A stretch of DNA of 64,000 bases from Patiria miniata (GCF_015706575.1 NW_024037069.1:42477553-42541552), one strand, 5' to 3'; counted from the first letter of the stretch, positions 55,301 to 64,000 are shown. Numbers and translations: made by a program. The notes: generated by a model from the letters alone, not told the origin.

Positions 55301-58300
55301 CCAACTTGCCTACTCCTAAGGGCAACCCCCTACCGAAGTTACAATCCCAAACAACATTTCAAACTCAAGTTATCATCCGGAAACTAAGCTGTCCAGATGG
55401 ACAGACATCCCAGCGGATGAACAGTTCCGGGGTACATTTTGTAGGTGCATTGTTGTCCTTTTTTTTTTTAAAGATTTCGTTGTGGGCAGTGGGGTACCCT
55501 TTTTCTAAAGATTTTACTAATGAACCAGACCGTTACTAGGAGTACCGTTCCCCTTGTTCAAGTACCCCGCAAGTGGTCCATGGTAAACACAGACGGATGA
55601 ACAGATGGACGCCATAGGCGATGACAATACCCCTCAGTCCACAGCTTCATTTTAAAGAAAAGCGAGAATGACTGTTGCTTTTGTATTAAAATGTTTATTT
55701 GGAAATGTATGTCCATTGCAAACCCTGTTCTGTGCATGTATGTATCAGGCATGCAACTGGGAAGTCACAAAAAAAAGGAAATTCAAATCTTTCCAAGACT
55801 TTGTACAGTGTTTTTTCTATTTTCAATGGCACACATTGGAAGTGAAAAAAAGAGGAAATCAGCTGATCCGAGGAAAAGTTGCATGCCTGATGTATTTCTC
55901 TGTAATGGAAACTCCACTTTAAACCTCAGTGGGTGCCATTCAGACCCAGTTTGTCAGTTCACCGAACACTGCCATTTCCATGTGAATTCAAGTACGTGTG
56001 AAAATGCAGAATTATGCTTTCATATCAAAGCAAGAGCTACATGTATATTAAATTACTAGAGCGCTAACTCCTCATTCTTGGGCACGCGGACGCTTTGAAG
56101 CCGTTCTGGGTGCAGACATTTTGAATTCACATGCGTGTTTGTAGAACACAATGAAATTAGATGGATTGAGTTTTAAAAGTGTACTCTAAATGCAACGCGC
56201 AAGTAGAACATACATGTACGCAAAGAACTAAAGCACCTCATAACGGTTAAAATACGACACGGCAAAAAGCATCTGCAGTGGATACACGCACGCGTTGCTG
56301 TTTGCGCAGAGCAAAATGAAACGCACATTTGTTGATCGTGCGTTGCGGTTTTGGGCGTATCAACTTCGGTAACGCACCTTTTTATGAATACAAACAAAGA
56401 TATGCAAATAGCCGTACAAAAGCCGTACAAAATTTTGAGTTTTCCATAGGTTTGTGCACAAATATGGATGCGCCCAGCACGCATCACTTTGCACACGGGT
56501 CAGCGCTCTAGTAATTTAATATAGCTCTATGTATCAAACACACACGTACATATGTTCATGTGGGTGGGTCCCTCTGACCTTAGTAACAGAATAAACAGAA
56601 GTACTGTTGGCCATTGTTGCTTTCCTTGTATACGTGTGCAGTCGTGTGTAAACCTTTCCTGCCACCATTGTCCAGTATTTTGTTCTTGACCTTGGAGGCT
56701 GAACAATACTTTTCACTTGCACACGTCCACAATACATGAACCAAAACGTTAGCTGATTGTTTTCTTGCAATGGTGCTACTAATACTGTCTACAGATTTAA
56801 CAATATTTTCTATTCTTTACAGTAAACAACATTGAAGGAGAGATTGGGTAATTACAAGGAACATGTATAGGTTCCACCTCTATGAATTTGGGTTCATTTT
56901 CAACATCTGGGATAAGCCCCCCCCCCCACCCCCCCCCCCAAAAAAAATAGTTCTGCTTCTGATTACATGGCATTTGAAAATAGGGTAGGTACATGTAGGT
57001 AGGTAAAAAAAATGGCATTTTTTTGGTGTTGATCATAGACTGTGTGTACATGTATCCAAGGGTAAAAGGCAGTAAATGCTGGTTTTTGGTTTATTTTCTC
57101 ATCCCCCCCCCCAAAAAAAAATGAGGGTAGGGGCTGTCAAAATAGGGTAGGAAGGGTAACCGGAAGCAGAACTATTCTTTTTTTGGCCTAATTTGTGAAA
57201 AAAAAATATTACAAAATATCACCTCTTAAGTGTGTGTATGTGTACATGTATTCCATAAATTATCTTCCAGTTCCGACAATTAAAACGAAACCAAAACACA
57301 CTGTCAACAATCCACTCACTTAGTCCACGGCCACGTCAGCATCCATTCCCCCCCCCCACCTAAATGGAATGAATTAACATACACAATGGGCTCCAATTCT
57401 ATCCACATACACAAATTGTTAATGTTCAACTTATGTACATGTATTTGAATACAGATTTGAGCAAAAATAGGGCCAGGCTAATAACAGTATTGATCCAATG
57501 CATCTGGTTGTGCACCGTTTACATAGAGCTGCGTCTGAGTATTTCTGCGCAATGGCTATAAAACCTATCTCACCATTTCATATTTACTTTTTGTTTTCAA
57601 TTTTTTGGGGGCAAACATTTGGCTGTTGTTGTACATGTATATGTGTGAAGAGGACATTATGAGTTGCGATTTTTCGGTTAAAAAGAAATGCAATGCACAT
57701 AAAAGAACCACAACTATGATACAACTTGAAATACTTTTATGAATCTGTTTCTGTTTCTGCTGCGATATTGAGATAAAACAGGGATGAGATCATCAATTGA
57801 AAAAAAATCTGAAAATTGACGAAGTGTCTGAAAAATGCATATCTTTCTATACTGCTAATGTCTTTCTCCCAGATTCAAAAATTCTGATTTTGGACAAAAA
57901 TCTGAAAATTCTCATGGCCTGATAAAAAAAGATAGTGGTAAAAGATATCGGAGATTTCAAAATCTGGTTATCCTAAAAAAAATTTAAAACCGAATTATGG
58001 TTATCTGATTTCACCAGAGCTTCCATTCCAAGCCCGCTGGAACAAACTTTTGCCAGGGGGTGCTGGAATTTCTAAAGAAGGACAAAATTAATGCGAGCGC
58101 AGAGCGCAACGCCCTTACGGGGTACGTTCCAGGGCTCGCTTAAGGGCCCTAAACAATGTTCGATTCTAGATGCTCTGTGGTGCAATCTGAGGCGATTCCT
58201 GGCACAGCAAAAGTTATGTTTATCTCCTTTTTTTGTTCCATTTAATTCTGGAAAAGGAATTGTATCATTATGTATAACATCGTTTGTAAATACAGGGGCG

Positions 58301-61300
58301 GATCCAGGAATTTTTGCAGGGGGAGGCGTTTTCATCAGCAAAAAATTCTGAAAATGTACACAGGGTTTTTTCTATTGGCCTCCGTAAAATCAAAAACTGG
58401 GGGGGGGCTGGTACCATATTTCAATAGGGGGCGCTGTTCAAATTCGACGATTATTAACACTAGATTACAGGATGGTGTACCGTATTTTGAACAGGTGGAC
58501 ATTACACAAGTATAGTTTTTTTGGGTGTCACAGCAGGGGGGGGGGGGTGTTCCCATTATTTTTTAGGAATTTGTATGATAATTTTTGTTTGGACAGAGTG
58601 GGGGGGGGGGGGTTTACCCATCCGTGCCTGATATTATTGTTTCAAGGCTACTTTCTTACATTTAGTAAATTCCTTCCTGTCTGTTTTATCAAAGTTTAAT
58701 TCTTTATTTTCTGAGCCCTGATGATGTAAGGGCCTCAGAAAATTTTGGATTCTACATGTAGATGCACTGTGATGAAAATGAGGTGGTCCAGGAAAGCCAG
58801 AGGGGTGAACCTTGTTTTGCTGGATATGTAATGTTTTTATGTATTCTAACCAAGGAGGTCATACTATTAAAGAATTTGCATGATGACATCTTCTCAGGAT
58901 TGAGCTATTTTTGATATCGATTATTTATTGAGTGATCGGGCACCAGTGTTTCCCCTGCCCATTCAAACATGAGGTGGCCCACCTCGCTACTTGCAGTGAC
59001 CACCTCGCTCAATTTTTGCCAATATCACCACCTCGCTGTGAAGATTGGCAAAAAAGGAAATATCAATTGAAAAATTTTCATTTTGTGTAATATATGAGCA
59101 TTTTCCTTTAACTCCATGTATCAAGAACTCACAATTTCGATGTGTTTTTGGAATCATCGCGCATTTTTGTGAGCGCTGCATTCTTTTCAGTTTGCAGACT
59201 GCGTAAATTTCGTTTCAATCATCAACTTGAATTGTTACCACCTCGCTCAGTTCATTAGCCAGGGGAAACACTGGACTGTCGGGCACAACTGGATCACTTT
59301 TTTAGAATTGTTCAAATAAAGCTTCTTTGTTTCTATTTTTATTTTGGTTTTGGACTGTAATTCTCCGCAAGTTTTCTCCTCAATGGTTTACGGTATAAAC
59401 TTGTAACTTTGAACCGACATCCCTGACCCCGAGTGGTGCAAATAACTCTGACGTCATGATGACGTCACTGGGTTTCAAATTACAAGCAATTTTAGTTGAA
59501 AAAGTTACCAACTTCTTTCACTTATAACTCTTGGAACAAAATAATCATTTATTTTGGTATTTTGTAATCAGATAGACCACCCTAACCCCCTAGGCCCTTG
59601 TTGCTTACAACCATCCTCAATCCTCCAAAATCCTCCAAAATTTTTCAACTCCGCCTAAATTTTTCAAAATTGTCAGACAGTCCTGCCTCAAAATGCATTC
59701 ATCCTCAATCCTCCAAAATCCTCCTCATCCCAAAACTTTGCACTCGTGTTTAAATGAAGGATAACCAACGCCAAATCCTTCAAAATCATCAGACAGTCCT
59801 GCCTCAAAATGCATTCATCCTCAATCCTCCAAAATCCTCTTGTGCTTCATTCACCATTCATCCTCAAAAATCCTCATGTGCTTCAATCACCATTCATCCT
59901 CAATCCTCCAGAATCCTCATTTGATTCAATCACCATTCATCCTCAATCCTCTAGAATCCTCCAAAACCGCCAGGAGGATTTTGGAGGAGTGAGGTGGGTT
60001 AGGGTTAATAAATTGAAAAATGTTTTTCGTTGTGTACATAAAGTCGCTCAACGTTTACTTCCGGTACTACCGCAATGTCAAAGTTAGGTGAATTCAAACG
60101 CAGAAATTTCTCCTAAACTGTTTGTGGGATGATGATAAAACCTAGTATATGAACGTGAAACAAATGTTGTTACGTCATCATGACATCATCAGGTATTAAA
60201 TTACAATTAAGAGATTTAATGTCAACATTTTAAAAAATAGTTTGAACTAGTGGAGTACCGTTCTCGCTTTTATGTGATCAGTTAGACAGTGTCTAGAGCA
60301 ATACATGTATTTTGATTTCCCGGGCACTTAGTCGTTAACCCTTTATCCCAGTGTTACCGGAAGTGAAAATTGAATATAACTTGAAACTGGAAGCATTTTA
60401 CTAGTTATAGGCCGTGTAAATAATCAGTGAAGATGTCCAAAAAAAAAATTGCAATGATGACATCATTACTTGAAAGGACGTCAAAGATAGATGAAACTTG
60501 AATTTAAAAACCATTTTTCACAGTTTTACCAAATTACACTTTAATATTCTTTGTACAATCTCAAAGGACTTTGTGAGGTTTCAGAATCATGACGTCATCA
60601 TGGACATTTAGTTTATTAGGCCTACATATTCATTAGCCTTAGTTATGCTCTAAATACATCAAATATGGCAACAATCGTTCGACTAGTGTAGCAGGTAAGG
60701 CTGGTGTGATTAAAATTTAAATAACAAGAGGAAAAAATTCCATACTCGGACGTCACTTTTTTCAATTAATTTTCTAGCGCCAAAAGTTACATCTTTTATG
60801 GTTATTCCTCCACTTTCCCTCCTCTACTCTCACCCTCTCCTTTCCTTAATTTCTATTTATTAATCAGTCAGTTACTTCATCGGGATTCGAACCTCTGACG
60901 CTTGCTTGATATACGAGACTCTTAACCGCTAGGCCGCGCACGATCGCTGTTGCAATCATCAATCTTTGGACGTATTTGAAGTATCCATTGAAATAAACTA
61001 AATATTCATGAGAAAATAAATATTCATAATGACGTATTGAACTATCATTGGCAGGCTCATGCGACGTCATGGTTGTTGATGTCACGTGTATAACGTACCG
61101 CTGTCTTTTCAGCCACTGCAATCAGTTTTGACCGGCTGCTTTAAGTTAGTTCTGTACGACGTATGCATCCAAAATGTGCTCTAAAAACACATTTTGAGTA
61201 CATTTTTTTCACCTTTACACAGCTTCCTGGATTTCTTTTCGTTCAAATGACAAGGTGAGGTGACAATAAATATGTTTGGCAGCAGATAAATTGACATCCG

Positions 61301-62702
61301 AGTATGGAACTTTTCCCAATAGATGAAAGAACCATAGAAAGTAACTTTTTGGCGCTTGAAAATTGATTGAAAAAGTGACATATACTCGGACTCCCTATTA
61401 TCGCGGCATCCCTATTATCGCGGCATGGGAAATTTCTCTTTTTGCGTTGTCAAAACTCCTTCAAGTGGCGATTTTTATCCAGTTCACCAGTCATCAAGGA
61501 TTTTCTACCGAGTTGTATAAAAAGGACGATTAAAAAATGTTGTGTCTTTCGGGACTTTTAACGATTTTAATAAATATTAACGTTTTCCAAAACTTGCAAA
61601 ATGTTCCCTCACCGTGTCTGCTAAAAGGTACCGTTTATATTTTAACATAAATCTTTAATTGTGCTCTGTCCATGAAAGTTCCATTGTCTGGTTCCCATTC
61701 TTCAGCTGCAAATGTAAAATGAAGTCGAACGACGATATTTGCAGCGCGAAATCGTAACAACATTTACGGGATCAAAATAAGCACCGCGCGATAGCGAAAA
61801 TAAAACGGCACACCGTGTAAAGTGAATGGCGCCTTCAATCGCCGATCAGTAGACTTGCCTCAGGGATTTGTGTTCTCCTTTCGGGGGAAGGGCAGGGTCT
61901 TAAGAAATCATCCTGCAGAAAATTTGTCTTTAATCAACTTGAACGTTACAGGGAAAATATCAGACTTTATTCAGGGGGTGTTTTGGTCAAAGATAAACTA
62001 TGAACAAAAAAGTTGGGATCATTATAAAAACCACTTCCCGCATACCGCGATAATAGGGAGTCCACCTCCGTTCGCACACGCCGCGCATGTCTATTTTCAC
62101 AGGCATCGTACACGGAATAGACCACCAAACCGTCGGATTTTTTTATATTAATTTAAAAAGGAAGAGTTATACTACACAAAAGACAGGACAATTCAGGAAG
62201 GTTAGTTGGCAATTTCTATTCCGAACGAGAAACGTGATAAGTACCGCGATAATAGGGCAACCCATCCTACCTGTATGGAATTCTTTCCTAAATGTGATAT
62301 AGATTCACAATGGTGATTTTGCAACACTGTAACAATATCAGTTGAAAATCGCGTTACGGCTGCCGTAAAGATAGCCAATGTGTACTGTAAAAGTACGATC
62401 CAGAATGCCTGCAGAGAAAACGGCCTCGGCCGGCCTATGTGCATACTGCCATGGAGCCTACGCGGCTGCATGCTACATCATGTACATGTACATGTACAGT
62501 ACATGTATGTATACGATGCAAGAGCCGAGGGTCGTCCACCGTCATCGTTGGGTCCAAAAACATGTAAACTTTCACTGATCAAGCCACAGAGATCGCATGA
62601 TCGCTGTACATATAACAACCAAATTTTAAGGAGTAGTTTGTGAAATATTTGTTTCAAAATTTCATGCGTAGATTATTTGAAAAACATACCATTTGAAGCC
62701 AT
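46056..62702 (-). CDS. SLC35A1: CMP-sialic acid transporter-like protein (5 coding exons, complete)
   Basis: Five exons on the - strand join in frame into 331 residues plus TAA (human SLC35A1: 337). The protein is hydrophobic throughout, consistent with ten membrane helices of the nucleotide-sugar transporter fold in the Golgi. Family motifs: ALSNLDAATYQ, YQMK (Lys123, human Lys124), SGFAGVYFEKVLK, SLWIRNVQMY, GGLYTSVVVKYTDNIIKGFS, LYSLPKP. The last four segments resemble SLC35A1 more than SLC35A2 or A3; DAATYQ is the A2/A3 variant of human A1 DAAVYQ, so a broader SLC35A1/2/3 role cannot be excluded. Expected role (family knowledge): exchange of cytosolic CMP-sialic acid for lumenal CMP. It ends in ...RETV; a terminal valine fits the C-terminal ER-export signal known in mammalian SLC35A1 (inference). 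Confidence 0.92.
46772..47018 (+). mobile_element. TTAA MITE family A', compact variant
   Basis: TTAA + CCCCCTAGGGCC ... GGATTGAGGAGGGTTAGGA. The interior is mostly CATCCTCAATCCTCCAAAAT units. The right TTAA has decayed to TTAT. Same sub-type as 7249 and 59580. SLC35A1 intron 4. Confidence 0.6.
47373..47783. mobile_element. TA-flanked foldback MITE, ~411 bp
   Basis: TA|GCCCCATAAATGTGGCCAAT ... ATTGGCCACATTTATGGGGC|TA. The arms pair onward through CATACTCACCCTCTTTATAG and GCTAATCAGAAAGTGCTGCC. Intron 4 of SLC35A1. Confidence 0.8.
48130..48630 (+). repeat. Dispersed repeat family A, copy 3 (interrupted)
   Basis: Third copy, in SLC35A1 intron 4 close to exon 4. Contains AACACCATGTTGT and CAGATAATAAGCTTCCAAATG. 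Interrupted by the small insertion at 48232-48383. Confidence 0.6.
48232..48383. mobile_element. Small insertion with 8-bp TSD in family A copy 3
   Basis: Flanked by ACCAGTTA on both sides (48224-48231 and 48384-48391). Contains an inverted pair TTAGGTTTTGCCCTTCAC / GTGAAGGGCAAAACCTAA at about 48275 and 48356. No coding capacity. Confidence 0.55.
48757..48933 (-). CDS. SLC35A1: SLC35A1 coding exon 4
   Basis: On the - strand: acceptor TTTTTACAG, donor GTAAGT. Encodes VYFEKVLKGTSTSLWIRNVQ, MYMFGIVSGLVAVFS and KGFLHGYNYLVWLVV. Closest in wording to human VYFEKVLKSSDTSLWVRNIQ and KGFFYGYTYYVWFVI of SLC35A1. Confidence 0.94.
49072..49320 (+). mobile_element. tRNA-derived SINE, + strand copy
   Basis: TTGGCGTAGCGGTACTTTCC, GGGTGCGAATCCTGCC, TTTTCAGTCCCTGCCTGATT, TTTTCCTCCCACC. 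Same SINE as 22100-22315. Located in SLC35A1 intron 3, antisense to the gene. Confidence 0.7.
49873..50264 (+). mobile_element. TTAA MITE family A', copy next to exon 3
   Basis: TTAA (49869-49872) + CCCTAACTCCCTAGGCC ... GGCGGTTAGGA + TTAA (50265-50268). Nearly the reverse complement of 12381-12790. The right end stops 20 bases from the SLC35A1 exon 3 donor. Confidence 0.75.
50288..50510 (-). CDS. SLC35A1: SLC35A1 coding exon 3 (central helices)
   Basis: On the - strand: acceptor GTCTAAG, donor GTGAGG. Encodes VSYQMKVITTAMFMVLMLNK, FQWLAILLLFMGVALVQVES and LLCIVISCLCSGFAG. The lysine of YQMK corresponds to a substrate-site lysine of the mammalian transporter. A TTAA-flanked MITE ends 20 bases beyond the donor. 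Confidence 0.94.
50539..50665. mobile_element. hAT-like short MITE family F, copy 3
   Basis: GGCTGCATCCGAATCAGCTG at left, and on the other strand AAGGCCGTGTCCGAACGGGC. About 125 bases. Confidence 0.45.
50680..50840 (+). repeat. Small repeat family G, copy 2, with conserved RNA hairpins
   Basis: GTTTGCATGGTGGA, GTTTGCGGTAACACCATGTG, hairpin GGTTCT-GAGA-AGAACC, then GAACAG-TATGCT-CTGCTC. On the - strand: CTGATGATGAGCAGAGCATA and CTGTTCGAAATGTC. Confidence 0.65.
51172..51340 (+). repeat. Small repeat family G, copy 3
   Basis: GCTTTGCATGGTGGAGAT, GTTTGCGGAAACACCATGTG, hairpin GGTTCT-GAAA-AGAACC, then GGTCAG-TATGCT-CTGACC. Same order as 50680-50840 but the stem sequence differs on both sides and still pairs. 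Confidence 0.65.
51488..51575 (+). repeat. Tandem duplication, ~45-bp unit
   Basis: GAGGACCTAGGGT then TAGGAGACCCATCAGTCTAA occurs at about 51489 and 51534. Confidence 0.85.
51884..52221 (-). CDS. SLC35A1: SLC35A1 coding exon 2 (TM1-TM4 region)
   Basis: On the - strand: acceptor TTCCGCAG, donor GTAAGG. Encodes GASLGFKIYILLVLTLNATG, TRSQAGALYSSTT, KLLISLLLLVKEHRSVL, PSIIYAIQNNLAFVALSNL and DAATYQ. This is 112 whole codons ending in phase 0. Confidence 0.93.
52222..53903 (-). other. SLC35A1 intron 1, proximal part
   Basis: AT-rich with ACATGTACATGTACATG near 52710. No gene or repeat family recognised, and no alternative first exon with a better fit than 62690-62702 was seen. Confidence 0.45.
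53908..54237. mobile_element. TTAA MITE family A', variant with CCTGAATCC units
   Basis: TTAA (53904-53907) + CCCTAACCCCTTGGG ... CAGGTACGTTAGGG + TTAA (54238-54241). Internal units TATCCTGAATCCRHCAAAAT are the same length as the CCTCAATCCTCCAAAATC units but with a shifted sequence, a distinct subfamily. Confidence 0.75.
54450..54550 (+). mobile_element. Fragment of a tRNA-derived SINE
   Basis: GGACTCGATAGCACAGTCGT TGGAG resembles box A, and GAGGTTGCAGGTTCATAT resembles box B. Short and unpaired; weak. Confidence 0.4.
54551..56043 (-). other. SLC35A1 intron 1, middle part
   Basis: A GC-rich patch at 54730-54900 with many GTGCGC/GCGCAC words. AAGTTATCATCCGGAAAC occurs twice (55220 and 55367), marking a dispersed repeat. 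No coding. Confidence 0.4.
56044..56523. mobile_element. MITE with 20-bp inverted ends
   Basis: TATATTAAATTACTAGAGCG CTAAC at left; right inverted TATATTAAATTACTAGAGCG CTGAC. About 480 bases, no coding. Confidence 0.75.
56524..58290 (-). other. SLC35A1 intron 1, distal part
   Basis: C-tracts at 56920-56938, 57105 and 57349 and A-tracts; AATAGGGTAGG and GCAGAACTA words recur around 56945-57175. No gene recognised. Confidence 0.4.
58291..58630 (+). mobile_element. Possible eroded hAT-like repeat
   Basis: CAGGGGCGGATCCAGGAATT start, a sequence often seen at hAT-type MITE ends, followed by G-rich tracts (58400, 58537, 58600). No matching right end found. Confidence 0.3.
58944..59278. mobile_element. 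hAT-like MITE with 8-bp TSD
   Basis: CAGTGTTTCCCCTG at left, CAGGGGAAACACTGGACTG at right, flanked by TCGGGCAC at 58936-58943 and 59279-59286. CAGTGTTTCCC ends and 8-bp duplication are hallmarks of hAT. Right end has 5 more bases than the left. Interior repeats ACCACCTCGCTC. Confidence 0.8.
59580..60004 (+). mobile_element. TTAA MITE family A', array-rich copy
   Basis: CCCTAACCCCCTAGGCCC ... GAGGTGGGTTAGGG + TTAA (60005-60008). The interior has more than ten CATCCTCAATCCTCCAAAAT units interleaved with CACCATTCATCCTCA, i.e. local expansion of the unit. Left TTAA lost. Confidence 0.65.
60009..60741 (-). other. Intron segment
   Basis: Repeated GACGTCATCATGACA-like words (59455, 60172, 60592). 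No gene or repeat family recognised. Confidence 0.35.
60751..61381. mobile_element. Non-autonomous element with 9-bp TSD
   Basis: Ends CGTCACTTTTTTCAATTAAT and, inverted, ATGTCACTTTTTCAATCAAT, continuing to AGCGCC on both sides. ATACTCGGA flanks at 60742-60750 and 61382-61390. A 9-bp duplication fits MULE-like or similar superfamilies. Contains a tRNA-like stretch. Confidence 0.7.
60876..60945 (-). pseudogene. tRNA-like sequence (not a functional tRNA)
   Basis: On the - strand GCCTAGCGGTTAAGAG (box A) and AGGTTCGAATCC (box B) at normal spacing, but the acceptor ends do not pair and the T-stem is mismatched. Either a SINE head or a tRNA relic carried by the surrounding element. Confidence 0.5.
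61393..62257. mobile_element. Element(s) with doubled ends CCCTATTATCGCGG
   Basis: CCCTATTATCGCGG at 61393 and 61410, inverted CCGCGATAATAGGG at 62045 and 62244. The inner pair extends as GGACTCCCTATTATCGCGG. Two motifs on each side suggest nested or composite terminal repeats. No transposase; a 109-residue frame inside has no recognisable domain. Confidence 0.5.
62258..62689 (-). other. SLC35A1 intron 1, start
   Basis: Contains ACATGTACATGTACAGTACA near 62480. No other feature. Begins with the GTATGT donor of the short first exon. Confidence 0.45.
62690..62702 (-). CDS. SLC35A1: SLC35A1 coding exon 1 (MASN + split Glu)
   Basis: Read on the - strand: ATGGCTTCAAATG then GTATGT donor. The ATG has A at -3 and G at +4. 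It encodes M-A-S-N and the first base of a Glu codon completed by AA at 52221. The resulting start MASNEGASLGFKIY has almost the same length as human MAAPRDNVTLLFKLY. Phase and length fit, but the exon is only 13 coding bases and 10.5 kb from the next, so it rests on context. Confidence 0.7.
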
Positions 62703-63823
62703 TTTGAGGTCGGGCACTCTCCTCAGGCATGCAGCCGACGATCGCGAGTCAAAATTTCGTTCGGATCCCTCGCCCATTAACAGGGTGACCGTAAGGTCAT
62801 GGCCAAATTCTGCTAAATTCACTTTAAAAATCTGTCAGATTTATCAAAAATCTGCCAAACTGCCCAGAAATCAGAATTACTCGAAATACCCTATAAACAC
62901 TTAAAATCACATGCAAATGCTGTAATATTGCCTTAATTAAGGTTCAAATTACATTATAAATTAATCTATGGACAAATTAAAATTGTTATGAAATTGCGTA
63001 AATTTTAGGCAAAATGCAGTTATACGTCACGACTACGATCTCGCTCCAGTGAACCTCAGCGCCTAAACCAGGCAACCTGTCCCATTTTGCAAGGGTTTGT
63101 TTGAAAAAGATTGGCGCTGTTTTTTAAAACAAATGTACCATTTTGTTTCAAACTTGCTGTTTTTCTGTCAACCATTTTTGCAAAATTCTGCCAGAAATCT
63201 GCCCCAAAAAAATCAATTCTGCCAGATTTTCTGTCAAACTCGTTTTAACAAAAAATCTGTCAAAGTTAGCCGAAAATCGGCTAAAACGGTCACTATGCCC
63301 ATTAATACGCACTCGAACGATTAGGGTTCAGGAATCAGACTAGAGTAATACCAAAGTACATGGGAAAAATGACTGGAACCAGACTGCACCCAAATCTCGC
63401 ATATTTTCGAAGAATCTCGCCCTGAGTACAGATTCGTCGACTTTTTTTTCGGTAACAATAACTTGAAACTGAAATTAAATTAATTTAATTAATCGCTTCA
63501 GAATAATATTTTCCTACATAAATTTACTGGATAACACTTGTATTATTTTTTTTTTAAAGAATACAAAAGTTCGACCAACAATATTTGTTTTTTGATAAAA
63601 ATTTATTTTCCAATTAAAAAAATATACCCTAAAATGAATTGAAAGCGCCGCTAATGGCTGCGCCCGTGTTTTTCATGCATATTGCAATATTGTAGGTTAG
63701 GTAGGCCGTACTTCCGTCATGAAATATTGGGGAGTCCCGAATCCTAAAGCTTGAAAGTGGCACCGGAGTGTTCCCAAATTAACCCATTTCAGTCTAAAAC
63801 GTTGACGAAAGTGTGCAAGAGTA
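62703..63823. promoter_or_regulatory. Divergent promoter interval SLC35A1 / unknown gene
   Basis: The 1.1 kb between the presumed SLC35A1 start codon (- strand) and the Ser-rich frame (+ strand) must contain both 5' ends if these starts are right. No TATA box is obvious on either side. Half of it is a hAT-like insertion (62781-63297). The 63306-63823 part has no recognised feature. Confidence 0.35.
62781..63297. mobile_element. hAT-like non-autonomous element with 8-bp TSD
   Basis: Starts CAGGGTGACCGT and ends ACGGTCACTATG (reverse complement CATAGTGACCGT, two mismatches), flanked by the direct repeat CCCATTAA at 62773-62780 and 63298-63305. 8-bp duplications plus a CA-start fit hAT. The interior is rich in TCTGCCAGA/TCTGTCA words and has no transposase. 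It lies about 80 bases upstream of the presumed SLC35A1 start codon. Confidence 0.65.
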
Positions 63824-63892
63824 ATGATGGGAAGTGCTTCAAGTGGTACCAGCAGCAGCGACAGTGATGATGACAGCAGTAGCTTTGATACG
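63824..63892 (+). CDS. 5' end of an unidentified Ser/Asp-rich protein
   Basis: ATG ATG followed by GSASSGTSSSDSDDDSSSFD and T, then a good donor GTAAGA at 63893. The frame also stays open past that donor to the window end, so splicing there is inferred, not proven. I do not recognise the family; acidic serine-rich N-termini are common in nuclear proteins. Its position head-to-head with SLC35A1, 1.1 kb away, suggests a divergent promoter pair. Confidence 0.4.
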
Positions 63893-64000
63893 GTAAGATT
63901 AGAAACTTCGATGGTCAGATCACCACGTAGACCCGTGAACGTGGCTTGTAAACTACGCCACGTTCTTATGTCATTTCGAACCTGGCGAACGTGTCCCTCT

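Noticed and set aside
60876-60945. Functional tRNA gene on the - strand
   Set aside because: Boxes A and B are present but the acceptor strands do not pair and the T-stem is mismatched.

Overview
The window comes from a metazoan nuclear genome. It holds two recognisable host genes with GT-AG introns and conventional codon use, set in AT-rich non-coding DNA crowded with short non-autonomous transposons. A Smurf protein with three WW domains beside a CMP-sialic-acid-transporter-like SLC35A gene suggests an invertebrate deuterostome. The abundance of ACATGTA and TACCGGTA words and of hairpin-type MITEs fits a marine species. An echinoderm such as a sea star is my best guess; hemichordate or amphioxus are alternatives. 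The species call is inference only.

Left half, + strand (2412-32827): fourteen coding exons of a SMURF-type C2-WW-WW-WW-HECT E3 ubiquitin ligase. They join in frame into 722 residues plus a stop. Only the first coding part (about 31 residues, including the start codon) lies upstream of the window. Exon order is C2 (2 exons), linker, WW1, linker, WW2+WW3 in one exon, then HECT over eight exons. The codon for the catalytic cysteine is split by the last intron.

Right half, - strand (62702 down to 46056): a complete SLC35A1-like nucleotide-sugar transporter of 331 residues in five coding exons. The first is a very short exon holding the start codon, about 10.5 kb upstream of the rest. The two genes converge on a 13-kb interval (32828-46055) that must hold both 3' UTRs and has no other recognisable gene. 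At the right edge an unidentified Ser/Asp-rich reading frame starts at 63824 on the + strand, head-to-head with SLC35A1.

The remaining DNA is mobile-element landscape. There are three TTAA-flanked MITE families (piggyBac-like target preference), TA-flanked foldback elements (Tc1/mariner-like), two PIF/Harbinger-like copies with 3-bp duplications, hAT-like elements with 8-bp duplications, and several tRNA-derived SINEs. There is also a truncated LINE 3' end, a 2-kb element carrying eight copies of the 14-mer GTCCTTCCGTTACC, a head-to-head inverted minisatellite at 40.0-40.4 kb, and a small repeat family whose RNA stem shows compensatory changes and a hammerhead-like core. Several of these lie within tens of bases of splice sites or in the presumed SLC35A1 3' UTR and promoter interval. 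No rRNA, functional tRNA, CRISPR array or bacterial-type operon is present.
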